Positions 55,150-62,918 of a DNA stretch of 64,000 nt are shown here, in pieces. Both the position numbers and the translations under genes were made by a program. The stretch is from Pseudobacteroides cellulosolvens ATCC 35603 = DSM 2933 (GTDB lineage: Bacteria; Bacillota; Clostridia; Acetivibrionales; DSM-2933), in NCBI RefSeq assembly GCF_001262605.1, contig NZ_LGTC01000001.1, positions 6,431,001-6,495,000 of the forward strand, written 5' to 3'. The notes under the pieces are model-generated. The model did no database searches. It was not told the origin of the DNA and saw nothing but the letters and a program-made list of their open reading frames with translations. Within the stretch, counting starts at the first letter, position 1. Each line of letters starts with the position of its first letter.

Positions 55150-56999
55150 ATGATTAAAACGTTAAAAGGGAAGATCAACTTAATATATTTAGTGTTGGTG
55201 CTATTGATTGCTGTTGTGGGAATTACCGCTTCCTTTAATCTCTATAATTTGTCTAAAGCCATTGATGGACTGATGATAGCAAATTATAAAAGTATCAGTG
55301 CTGCAAATAATATGATAGATGCTATTGAGCGGCAGGACAGTGCTGTATTGATATATATCAGCGTAGATTCCAGTAAAGGCAAGGCACTTTTTGCAGATAG
55401 AAATGAGGAGTTTCTCAAATGGTACAACGTAACAGCAAACAATATTACTGAGAAGGGTGAAAAGGAGCTTGTCCTCGCTATTAAAGCATCTTATAACAAC
55501 TATGTCAGGCTTTTCTTTGATTTACAGGAAATCAGAAGCAGGGAAGGTATTTCAAAAGCAGTTGATTTCTACAACAACAGAATGATGTCGGATTTTATAA
55601 ATACAAAAAATATATTAAAACAACTATGTATCTTAAATGAAAAATCCATGTTCAACAGCAAATACTCTGCAACCAAAAACTCAAACAACTCCATGTATAT
55701 TGTTTTAGGATTGTCGATATTCGCTATTATTAGCGGCTATACTATCTCCAGGTTCTTCAGTAACAAGTTTCTGATGCCTGTTACTATGCTTACTAAAACA
55801 ATGAGGCTAATTAAAGCAGGGGATATGAATCAGCAGGCCAATATAATTTCCAGGGATGAGATTGGGGAATTGGCCGAGGAATTCAATAATATGACTAAGA
55901 GGCTTCAGCAGTATGAACAGAGCACTCGGGAAATATTCTGGCAGAGGAAAATAAGTCCAATGTAATAGTTAAAAATATATCTGATCCTATAGTAGTTGTT
56001 GATATGAATTACAGAATAGTTATGCTCAATCACGCATTTGAAAAGGTATTTGGAGTTATAGAGAAGAATGTGATTAACAAAAACTTTATTGGAGCTGTTA
56101 GAAATAAAGAAATTTTTGATTTTATTTCAAGTGCTATTGATTCAGATGTTGACACCAAGCAAAAAATATTCACCGTTAATTCGAATAAAGAATACAATTT
56201 TTATAATGTTGTAGTGGCAACAGCCAAGGATAGCAATGATAATTTATCAAGAACAATTGTTGTTTTTCAGAATGTAACTCAGCTAAAAGAGCTTGAGAAA
56301 ATCCGGACTGATTTTATAGCCACAATATCCCATGAGTTCAAGACTCCATTGACATCCATCATAATGGGAGCAGATATGCTGAATGATGAAAGCGTAGGTG
56401 TATTAAATGAAGAACAGCAGCAGTTTGTAAATGCAATTAAAGAGGATAGCGACAGGCTTGCCAAGCTTGTAAATGATTTATTGGAATTGACACGTATCGA
56501 GTCGGGAAAAGCAGTTTATAAATTTCAGAAGTACTCAATCAACAGTATTATAGAATGTGCCGTACAGCCGTTTTATAACCTTGCAGCTCAGAACAGCGTA
56601 TATCTTCATTATGAACCAGATAATAGTTTACCGATGGTGTATGTTGATTTTGAAAAAATAACCTGGGTTTTGAACAACTTAATCACAAATGCAATCAAAT
56701 ACACAGGTTCTGGAGATGAGATATGTATAAGTGCTGTTTATGAGTCGAATAAGGTATATGTTACGGTGAAAGATACAGGAACAGGAATTCCGGAAGACTA
56801 TCTGGAAAAGATATTTGAAAAATATGTACAGGTAAGGGACAGCGATTTTGAAGTAAGGGGAACAGGACTGGGGCTTGCTGTTGTTAAAGAAATTATTGCT
56901 GCCCATAATGGAGTAATATGGTGTGAAAGCAAGCTCGGGGTGGGAAGCAGCTTCAAATTCACCCTTGAAGTAGACTCTTTTGATGTTGATGAAAAGTGA
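55150..56999 (+). pseudogene. Membrane sensor histidine kinase, frameshifted after HAMP
   Basis: The first frame (to 55965) has two membrane spans around a ~150-residue extracytoplasmic four-helix-like sensor and a HAMP domain (RDEIGELAEEFNNMTKRL). The second (from ~55950) has a PAS domain, the H-box (ATISHEFKTPLTS), N-box (NNLITNAIKYTG) and G-boxes (DTGTGIPEDY, GTGLGLAVVKEI). Adding one A to the AAA run near 55930-55933 joins them (STRE-NILAEENKSNVIV), giving ~616 residues. The REC-TPR gene downstream is the probable partner. Confidence 0.88.
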
Positions 57000-57002
57000 T
57001 TA

Positions 57003-57075
57003 AGGGCATTTCAAAAAATACATTATTCAAGTATTTTTTTGTATAATATCTTAATTCAACTTTTTGAAATGCCCT
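57003..57075. repeat. 15-bp inverted repeat between kinase and regulator
   Basis: AGGGCATTTCAAAAA (57003-57017) pairs perfectly with TTTTTGAAATGCCCT (57061-57075). The right arm also occurs singly at 3665-3680, so it may be part of a dispersed palindrome. It could lower expression of the downstream gene. Confidence 0.6.
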
Positions 57076-57078
57076 ATT

Positions 57079-57127
57079 GACCAGTTAATTATTTGATAAT
57101 ACCTAATGTAAGATTAATAACACTTTT
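57079..57127 (+). repeat. Half copy of the ~90-bp dispersed repeat
   Basis: GACCAGTTAATTATTTG through AATGTAAGATTAATAACACTTTT matches the right half of copy 2 (45978-46070). It ends just before the ribosome site of the REC-TPR gene. Confidence 0.65.
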
Positions 57128-57147
57128 CCTCTGGAAAGGAGTAAAAA

Positions 57148-57732
57148 ATGAAAAGGGTTTTAGTAGTAGATGATACCAAAAACATTCGTATGATGCTGAC
57201 AAAGTGTCTTGAACTGGAGGGGTATGAAGTCATAACTGCAGTTGATGGAAAACAGGCGTTGGAGATGTTCACAATGCATGCCTTTGATTTGGCATTTTTA
57301 GATATTAAGCTTCCGGAAATACGAGGCACCGAAGTACTGAAAAGAATTAGGGATATAGGCATCAAGACTCCTGTAATTATTATTACAGCGTATGCAACAG
57401 TAAAAAATGCAATAGACTGCACCAATTTAGGTGCTGTTGCATACATACAAAAGCCATTTTCTGCTGAAAAAATTAAGGCTGTTCTAAAGGAGCTGGATAA
57501 TGTTCCTTTACACTCTGAGCCAGGTGATAGTATTTTGCTTAACTTTATCAATGATGCAAAAGTATACCTGGACAAAGGCATTTTTGACAAGGCCCTGGAG
57601 TCTTTAAAAAAAGCTATTTCAATGGACCTGAACAACCCAGAAATATACCTGCTGATAAGTAAATCGTATGATGGTATGGGTGATAAAGATAATTCGAAAA
57701 GGTTTTACCAGTTTTATAAATGCTTTGTATGA
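57148..57732 (+). CDS. Response regulator receiver protein with C-terminal TPR-like region
   Basis: 194 residues, AAAGGAG upstream. Receiver domain 1-120: acidic pair in VVDDTKN, phospho-acceptor Asp52 in FLDIKLPE, Thr in IIITAYAT and Lys in YIQKPFSAEK. After a linker, residues ~130-190 form one to two TPR-like helices (VYLDKGIFDKALESLKKAISMD, PEIYLLISKSYDGMGD). No DNA-binding domain is present, so output is probably by protein contact. The kinase upstream is the natural partner. Confidence 0.88.
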   Translation: MKRVLVVDDTKNIRMMLTKCLELEGYEVITAVDGKQALEMFTMHAFDLAFLDIKLPEIRGTEVLKRIRDIGIKTPVIIITAYATVKNAIDCTNLGAVAYIQKPFSAEKIKAVLKELDNVPLHSEPGDSILLNFINDAKVYLDKGIFDKALESLKKAISMDLNNPEIYLLISKSYDGMGDKDNSKRFYQFYKCFV

Positions 57733-57778
57733 AAATATACAGCGTGCAAAAAAAATCAAAATAAATTCAAAATATTCC

Positions 57779-57808
57779 TTGACAGGATAACTTTGCCTGT
57801 GGTATCAT
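57779..57808 (+). promoter_or_regulatory. Promoter of the tRNA/EF-Ts block
   Basis: TTGACA (57779-57784) and TATCAT (57803-57808), 18-base spacing. The whole ~48-base region is closely matched at 59115-59160 upstream of the LegB-like gene, with similarity extending past the promoter boxes. Confidence 0.65.
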
Positions 57809-57888
57809 ATGATCACTGTGCCTGAAAAAATGTTGTTGAGTAACATAGGGCAAATCATTGACTAATAATTATAGAAGGGAGGATTACA

Positions 57889-58035
57889 ATGTTATATATT
57901 AAAGGATGTGAATTAGAACAAAAGAATATTGCGGCGGAATTATCAGAGAAACAATGTTGGAATATTTGGAAACATTGGCTTAATCCTCTATTGCATAAAT
58001 GCTTTAAACAATTGTACCCGGATAAATTAATCTAA
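57889..58035 (+). CDS. 48-residue small protein or leader peptide
   Basis: GGGAGG precedes the ATG at ideal spacing. The product starts MLYIKGCELEQKNIAAELSE and has a tryptophan- and leucine-rich middle (CWNIWKHWLNPLLHKC). No family recognised. It is followed 30 bases later by a terminator and then by four tRNA genes. The order promoter, short ORF, terminator is that of a leader peptide with attenuation, but a free-standing small protein is equally possible. Confidence 0.5.
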   Translation: MLYIKGCELEQKNIAAELSEKQCWNIWKHWLNPLLHKCFKQLYPDKLI

Positions 58036-58064
58036 AGGTTGCAATAAAGCAAGTGGCATATGAT

Positions 58065-58105
58065 AGTGGTTAAGTCCAATAAAAAGGATTTAACCACTTT
58101 TTTAA
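58065..58105 (+). terminator. Terminator/attenuator between the 48-residue ORF and tRNA cluster
   Basis: A 13-bp stem, AGTGGTTAAGTCC (58065-58077) with GGATTTAACCACT (58086-58098; one G-T pair), is followed by a run of Ts. It ends ~10 bases before the first tRNA. Confidence 0.8.
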
Positions 58106-58115
58106 TTTTTAGTAT

Positions 58116-58189
58116 GCGGGTATAACCGAATTGGCATAGGTATCGGATTTAAAATCCGAGTTTTAAGAGTTCGAATCTCTTTACCCGCA
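58116..58189 (+). tRNA. tRNA with UAA (Leu) anticodon but short variable loop
   Basis: 74 bases fold fully: 7-bp acceptor GCGGGTA/TACCCGC, D-arm ACCG...AGGT, anticodon stem TCGGA/TCCGA with loop TTTAAAA (anticodon TAA), 5-base variable loop GTTTT, T-arm AAGAG/CTCTT with TTCGAAT, and A73. Bacterial tRNA-Leu normally has a long class II variable arm, absent here. The D-arm resembles tRNA-Leu. No CCA is encoded. Confidence 0.8.
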
Positions 58190-58198
58190 CTTATATTT

Positions 58199-58271
58199 GG
58201 GGCCATAGCTCAATTGGGAGAGCGTCTGCCTTGCACGCAGAAGGTAGAGGGTTCAAATCCCTCTGGCTCCA
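58199..58271 (+). tRNA. tRNA-Ala (UGC)
   Basis: 73 bases with canonical arms. Acceptor GGGGCCA/TGGCTCC contains the G3-U70 pair that specifies alanine. Anticodon loop CTTGCAC gives TGC. The T-arm is GAGGG/CCCTC. No CCA is encoded. It looks functional. Confidence 0.92.
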
Positions 58272-58289
58272 CTAATACAACTTATATAT

Positions 58290-58363
58290 GGGAATATAGC
58301 TCAGTTGGTTAGAGCACTCGGCTGATAACCGGGAGGTCATAAGTTCGAACCTTATTATTCCCA
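58290..58363 (+). tRNA. tRNA-Ile (GAU)
   Basis: 74 bases with canonical arms: acceptor GGGAATA/TATTCCC, anticodon loop CTGATAA (GAT), T-arm ATAAG/CTTAT. No CCA is encoded. The acceptor is unusually AT-rich for tRNA-Ile, which suggests divergence from the housekeeping copy. Confidence 0.9.
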
Positions 58364-58392
58364 TTTCCACACACCCTGCCAGAATTATATTT

Positions 58393-58469
58393 TGAGGTGT
58401 AGCCAAGATGGTAAGGCACAGTACTTTGACTCCTGCATGTCGATGGTTCGAGTCCCATACACGTCGCCA
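58393..58469 (+). tRNA. Degenerate or divergent tRNA-Gln (UUG)
   Basis: The anticodon loop CTTTGAC (TTG) and flanks resemble bacterial tRNA-Gln. Several stems are damaged: anticodon stem CAGTA/TCCTG has a T-C mismatch, the acceptor TGAGGTG/CACGTCG has a G-G mismatch, and the T-arm (GATGG...CCAT) cannot form a normal five-pair stem with a seven-base loop. CCA is encoded at 58467-58469. It may be a pseudo-tRNA, or a tRNA with a special role. It ends 24 bases before the EF-Ts paralogue. Confidence 0.6.
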
Positions 58470-58492
58470 GTAAAAATAGGGAGGCATTTTAT

Positions 58493-59101
58493 ATGATTAA
58501 GTTAGAAGTTATTAAACAGCTTAGAGAAAGAACAGGTGCTGGAATAATGGATTGTAAGCATGCACTTGTGAAGCATGGCGGAGATATGGGAAAAGCATTG
58601 AATTTCTTGAGGGAAAAAGGAATTTCTAAAGGAAAAGCAAACAGAATAGCAGCAGAAGGTATTGTTGATTCGTATATTCATGGAAATGGAAGAATTGGAG
58701 TGCTGCTGGAGGTTAATATTGAGACTGATTTTGCAGCACTCAGCAAAGAATTCAGGGAGTTTGTCAAAGATTTGGGAATGCAGATTGCAGCAGTTGCTCC
58801 CAAGTATATAGGAAGAGAAGATATACCTTTGGAAGTGATTGAAAATGAGAAAGCAACTATAAAGGCTCAAGCCAATATAGCTGGTAAATCGGAAAATATA
58901 GTTGGCAAAATAATAGAAGGGAGGATGGAGAAGTTTTATAAACAAGTATGTCTCTTAGAGCAGCCATTTATTAAAGATCCTGACATATCAATTCAACAGC
59001 TTTTAAATAATAAGATTTCAATTATAGGTGAAAATATAATTATTAGGCGGTTTGTAAGATTTGAATCGGGTGAAGGGCTGAAAAAAGTTATCATACCTTA
59101 A
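58493..59101 (+). CDS. tsf: Orphan elongation factor Ts paralogue
   Basis: 202 residues, GGGAGG upstream. EF-Ts exchanges GDP for GTP on EF-Tu. The UBA-like N-terminus (IKQLRERTGAGIMDCKHAL, MGKALNFLREKG) and the EF-Tu contact (ETDFAALSKEF; Thr78-Asp79-Phe80) are kept. The usual KAAKKA-G linker is shortened to SKGKANRIAAEG. The protein is shorter than E. coli EF-Ts but full-length in type. Housekeeping tsf normally follows rpsB; here it follows four tRNA genes with no ribosomal protein gene nearby, so this is probably a second copy. Confidence 0.88.
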   Translation: MIKLEVIKQLRERTGAGIMDCKHALVKHGGDMGKALNFLREKGISKGKANRIAAEGIVDSYIHGNGRIGVLLEVNIETDFAALSKEFREFVKDLGMQIAAVAPKYIGREDIPLEVIENEKATIKAQANIAGKSENIVGKIIEGRMEKFYKQVCLLEQPFIKDPDISIQQLLNNKISIIGENIIIRRFVRFESGEGLKKVIIP

Positions 59102-59114
59102 GTATTTAAATATA

Positions 59115-59160
59115 CCTTGACAGAATAACTTAACCTATGATAACTATATAATCATTGTAA
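59115..59160 (+). promoter_or_regulatory. Promoter region of the LegB-like gene, copy of 57777-57824
   Basis: TTGACA (59117-59122) is followed by the same sequence pattern as the 57779 promoter: CCTTGACAG-ATAACTT--CCT-TG-TA, then ATAT-ATCA-TGT. The -10 aligned by position is TAACTA; TATAAT occurs six bases further on. Confidence 0.55.
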
Positions 59161-59176
59161 TGTCAGGGAGGAAAAT

Positions 59177-60169
59177 ATGGAACTTAAAGGTAAGAAAGTC
59201 TTGGTAACAGGTGCAGATGGATTTATTGGCAGCCATTTGGTTGAGGCACTCATAGAAGAAGGTGCAAGAGTTACAGCATTTGTATTTTATAATTCCTTCA
59301 ATAGCTGGGGATGGCTGGATACCTTTCCTGCAGATACTCTATCTAAGATAAATGTTTTTCAGGGAGACATTCGTGATTTAAATTGCCTAAGAGAAGTAGT
59401 TAAGGATGTTGATAGTATTTTTCATCTTGCAGCACTTATTGCCATACCGTATAGCTATATCGCTCCAGAAAGCTATATTGATACCAATATAAAAGGCACA
59501 CTAAACATATTACAAGCAGCGAAAGATTTTTCTGTTGAAAGAGTATTTATAACATCAACATCAGAGGTTTATGGTACTGCTAAATATGTGCCTATTGATG
59601 AACTGCATCCTTTTCAGGGACAATCACCGTATTCTGCATCAAAAATAGGTGCAGACAGAATTGCCGAGTCATTCTATAGAAGTTATAACCTCCCGGTCAC
59701 AATAGTTCGACCATTTAATACATATGGGCCAAGGCAATCCGCTAGAGCAGTTATACCAGCAATAATTTCTCAGCTTTTATCAGGGAAAACAGAAATAAAA
59801 CTAGGAAATTTAACTCCAACAAGGGACTTTAATTATGTAAAAGATACTGTTAACGGCTTTATCGAGATCGCTAAGTCAGATAGAACAATAGGCGAGGAAA
59901 TAAATATAGCAACAGGGGTTGAAACTTGTATTGGGGATATTTTTGAAGAGATAAGGCTTCAAATAAACAAAGAAGCTAAGGTAATAAATGATGATATAAG
60001 AATTAGACCGGAAAAAAGTGAAGTGGATAGACTATTGGGTTCAAACAAAAAAATTATGGAATTAACAAATTGGAAACCCGAATATTCTTTAAAAGATGGC
60101 CTTAAAGAAACAATAGTATGGCTAAGAGATAATTTGGAAAGATACAAAACAGACATATACAATGTTTAA
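59177..60169 (+). CDS. NAD-dependent sugar 4,6-dehydratase/epimerase, LegB-like
   Basis: 330 residues, GGGAGG upstream. Extended short-chain dehydrogenase: nucleotide-binding VTGADGFIGSHLVEAL, catalytic Tyr and Lys in SPYSASKIGADR, TSTSEVYG and RPFNTYGPRQ. The segment AFVFYNSFNSWGWLD is typical of LegB-type dehydratases that start legionaminic-acid-like sugar synthesis. No other nonulosonate genes are in the window, so the product may instead feed another glycan. HAD phosphatase gene follows 34 bases later, possibly in one operon. Confidence 0.82.
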   Translation: MELKGKKVLVTGADGFIGSHLVEALIEEGARVTAFVFYNSFNSWGWLDTFPADTLSKINVFQGDIRDLNCLREVVKDVDSIFHLAALIAIPYSYIAPESYIDTNIKGTLNILQAAKDFSVERVFITSTSEVYGTAKYVPIDELHPFQGQSPYSASKIGADRIAESFYRSYNLPVTIVRPFNTYGPRQSARAVIPAIISQLLSGKTEIKLGNLTPTRDFNYVKDTVNGFIEIAKSDRTIGEEINIATGVETCIGDIFEEIRLQINKEAKVINDDIRIRPEKSEVDRLLGSNKKIMELTNWKPEYSLKDGLKETIVWLRDNLERYKTDIYNV

Positions 60170-60203
60170 ATTGTATGTGTTTTTGTTTTGCTTGAGGGAT
60201 TAA

Positions 60204-60860
60204 ATGATTAATAAAAATTATAATGTTGTTTTGTTTGATTTGGATGGTACACTTACGGATTCAAAGGTAGGTATTACAAAATCAGTGAAGTATGCATTGA
60301 ATTATTTTGGCATAGCTGAACCATGCTTAAATAACCTTGAAAAGTTTATAGGCCCATCGCTAAGAGATTCGTTTATGGAGTTTTATGGTTTCAATGAAGA
60401 AGATGCCAGGAAGGCTATTGAAAAGTATAGAGAGTATTACTCTGTAAAGGGCATACTTGAAAATACAGTGTATCCATATATTCCGGAGCTTCTTAATAAT
60501 CTGCATACTGCAGGCAAGACATTAATGGTAGCAACCTCAAAACCGACAGTTTTTGCTGAGAAGGTCTTAAGCAACTTAGATCTATTGAAGTACTTTTCAA
60601 GGATTACAGGAAGCAATCTGGATGGAAGCAGAATTGAAAAGCATGAAGTTATTGAATTTGTGCTTAGAGAGAGTAATATGCCAATAGATGATAGTATTGT
60701 TATGATAGGTGACAGAAAACATGATATAGTTGGGGCCAATAAAGCTGGGATTGATTCTATAGGTGTGCTATATGGGTATGGTTCGCTTGAGGAGCTTGAA
60801 ATGCACAAGCCTACTTATATTGCAAATACTGTTTCAGATATTGAATGTATATTATTGTAG
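60204..60860 (+). CDS. HAD-superfamily phosphatase (phosphoglycolate phosphatase-like)
   Basis: 218 residues, GAGGG upstream. HAD motifs in order: nucleophile DLDGTLTDS (motif I), VATSKP (motif II), Lys in KPTVFAEKVL (motif III), and MIGDRKHDIVGANKAG (motif IV). An alpha-helical C1 cap separates I and II. This is the Gph/PgmB-like group that removes phosphate from small molecules. The substrate cannot be read from sequence; the LegB-like neighbour suggests a sugar phosphate. Confidence 0.88.
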   Translation: MINKNYNVVLFDLDGTLTDSKVGITKSVKYALNYFGIAEPCLNNLEKFIGPSLRDSFMEFYGFNEEDARKAIEKYREYYSVKGILENTVYPYIPELLNNLHTAGKTLMVATSKPTVFAEKVLSNLDLLKYFSRITGSNLDGSRIEKHEVIEFVLRESNMPIDDSIVMIGDRKHDIVGANKAGIDSIGVLYGYGSLEELEMHKPTYIANTVSDIECILL

Positions 60861-60862
60861 GT

Positions 60863-61411
60863 CTACTCAATGGTTAAACCAGGCAGTTTACCTCTATAGA
60901 CAATAAATTTTGTTGCCATTTGCATTGAGAGGTTATCGGTCTCAGTTAGTCCCATTTTTCTAAGGATTCTGACTCCGTCATCTGAGATAGCTATGGCTCC
61001 AATCTCTTTAACCGTTATACCCTTACTATTGATAATATCCAAAAGTTTTGGTATGTCCTTTATTAATTGACGAGTATAGCTTTTGTGAATTGGATCATTT
61101 ATGTCAACAATAATGGATAATAAATATAAATACACTTCACAAGGATTCATGTAGTCATGAAGGTAATCTAGAAGATCACATTCGTGTATTACACCGGATA
61201 ATAGTTTTTCATAAGGGCCCCTGGAAATTGGATAAAAGCAATAATACCCTTTGATCTGCCCATTTGATTTTATCACACGATAAATGTTTGGGTTTATTTG
61301 AATAGCTTCCTTGACCCATTCTTCAGAAAGATGCCACTCTTCGGGAAAATACTTATAATCAAGTTGTAACATATCATGAACATCTTGAGCGGTAGCATTA
61401 GTAATAATCAT
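60863..61411 (-). CDS. GNAT-family acetyltransferase-like protein
   Basis: 182 residues, AGAAGGA upstream. The N-terminus (MIITNATAQDVHDMLQLDYKYFPEEW) and IKGYYCFYPISRGPYEKLLSG are GNAT-like. The C-terminus (KEIGAIAISDDGVRILRKMGL) fits the last strands of that fold. The acetyl-CoA loop (Q/RxxGxG/A) is not clear, so activity is uncertain. It converges on the HAD gene with only two bases between the stops. Confidence 0.6.
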   Translation of the reverse strand: MIITNATAQDVHDMLQLDYKYFPEEWHLSEEWVKEAIQINPNIYRVIKSNGQIKGYYCFYPISRGPYEKLLSGVIHECDLLDYLHDYMNPCEVYLYLLSIIVDINDPIHKSYTRQLIKDIPKLLDIINSKGITVKEIGAIAISDDGVRILRKMGLTETDNLSMQMATKFIVYRGKLPGLTIE

Positions 61412-61618
61412 ATTAGTCCTTCTCTCATAATAGGTTCAATGAAGCAGGGGATTCCACCCTGCCAATCACCCCATTCCTATATTATGTTATCTGTTTTTAA
61501 AGTGTTACTCGTTCTATTTAAATCACAATCCATAAAAGTTTCGCATAATATGTATTACGTAAACTATACGATAGATTGTATCTGATTTATGTGAAACATA
61601 TATGTGAGGTGTATAATT

Positions 61619-62878
61619 ATGAACCCCAAAACTGTTATTTCTATTTTAGGGAGTAGTGGAGGAGTTGCAAAGGCATTACTATCAATTTTCAATAAAGTCA
61701 TTCAGGATCAGAGTGATCCGATTCAGCCAATTATGAAGAACAGCAAAATACATCTTATTGATCTTAAACAGAAGGATGAGTTATATTACAGACAATATTT
61801 TCCTGTATTAATGGGGCAAGCCTCTCTACATCAGTTTGATGCCAATAAGACCAGCGTTCTTAAAAAACATCTTAAACAAACTAAGACAACTCTTGTAATA
61901 GACGTTTCTTGGGCAGATACTGTAGAGGTACTCAAGTGCTGCGACGAACTTGGCATATTATATATAAATACTGCCTTAGAGAATACAAGCGTGGATGAAA
62001 ACGAGGATATTGAACGCTTTACCCTACTAGAGAGGTATCGGATTTTCGAGGAAAACAAAGGCGGTTTCGTAAATACTTCTGCTATTATAGGTTCAGGCAT
62101 GAACCCTGGTGTTGTACAGTGGATGGCTCTTGAGATAATGAAAAAATTACCTGATATGAAGCCTAAGGCCTGCTATATTGTTGAACGTGACAACTCATTC
62201 TTCGTTGATAAAACACTGGCAGACAAGGACACTATCTATACCACCTGGTCCCCTGAGTGTTTTCTAGACGAAGCCATTCTTAACTTTCCAATGTTTATTA
62301 AGCAGCATACACCTCTTTTAATGTATAAGGAAGTATATGAACTTGAATTCAAGGTAACATTAGGTCCAAATCAGTTTTACGGCTGTCTGATGCCTCATGA
62401 GGAAGTACTGACATTAGGTAAGTTGTATGATATGGAAATTGGATTTATATATAGGGTAAATGACCATACAACAGAGCTTATTAGGAACAACATTGAAAAT
62501 ACCGACATCTTTTGGACCAGTCCCAATAAAGTTCTTGACCCGGCTGAAGCATTTCTTGAAGGTGAGGATCTTGTGGGGGTACTTGTGGTTTATGAGGATC
62601 AGGAAGCTTATATGTATAATGTCTTGAGCAACCAGGATATTTACAGTCAATTTGGTGTTAATGCGACATACTTTCAAGTTGCCTGCGGTATCTATGCAGG
62701 TGTTGCAAGCCTCTTGCTGGATTCCATTCCAAAGGGTGCTTTCTACGTAGATGAAATGTTGCTTAATACTAACAGTAACTATGGCCAATATTTGCTCTAT
62801 TATATGAAGGATTTTATTGCCGGAACAAATACTGGTACGGATGGGCTTTTACTGGATAGAATGAAAGCTATGGATTAA
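61619..62878 (+). CDS. Homospermidine synthase-like protein (saccharopine dehydrogenase family)
   Basis: 419 residues from the ATG after GTGAGGTG; an earlier in-frame ATG lacks a site. An N-terminal NAD(P)-binding fold (ISILGSSGGVAKALLSIF) and the segments LVIDVSWADTVEVLKCCDELG and INTALE resemble bacterial homospermidine synthases. These form homospermidine from putrescine using NAD. The gene is followed 40 bases later by a second saccharopine-dehydrogenase-family gene, so the pair probably makes long polyamines. Confidence 0.72.
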   Translation: MNPKTVISILGSSGGVAKALLSIFNKVIQDQSDPIQPIMKNSKIHLIDLKQKDELYYRQYFPVLMGQASLHQFDANKTSVLKKHLKQTKTTLVIDVSWADTVEVLKCCDELGILYINTALENTSVDENEDIERFTLLERYRIFEENKGGFVNTSAIIGSGMNPGVVQWMALEIMKKLPDMKPKACYIVERDNSFFVDKTLADKDTIYTTWSPECFLDEAILNFPMFIKQHTPLLMYKEVYELEFKVTLGPNQFYGCLMPHEEVLTLGKLYDMEIGFIYRVNDHTTELIRNNIENTDIFWTSPNKVLDPAEAFLEGEDLVGVLVVYEDQEAYMYNVLSNQDIYSQFGVNATYFQVACGIYAGVASLLLDSIPKGAFYVDEMLLNTNSNYGQYLLYYMKDFIAGTNTGTDGLLLDRMKAMD

Positions 62879-62918
62879 AAGATTAAAAATTAAAGAATTA
62901 GCTTCAGAGGTGGTTTAT

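Noticed and set aside
58393..58469. Selenocysteine tRNA based on a possible 8-bp acceptor
   Set aside because: The anticodon is TTG, there is no long variable arm, and the acceptor has a mismatch.
57889..58469. Peptide aminoacyl-tRNA ligase (PEARL) natural-product system
   Set aside because: A short peptide gene and tRNAs are present but no lanthipeptide-dehydratase-like ligase gene is in the window.
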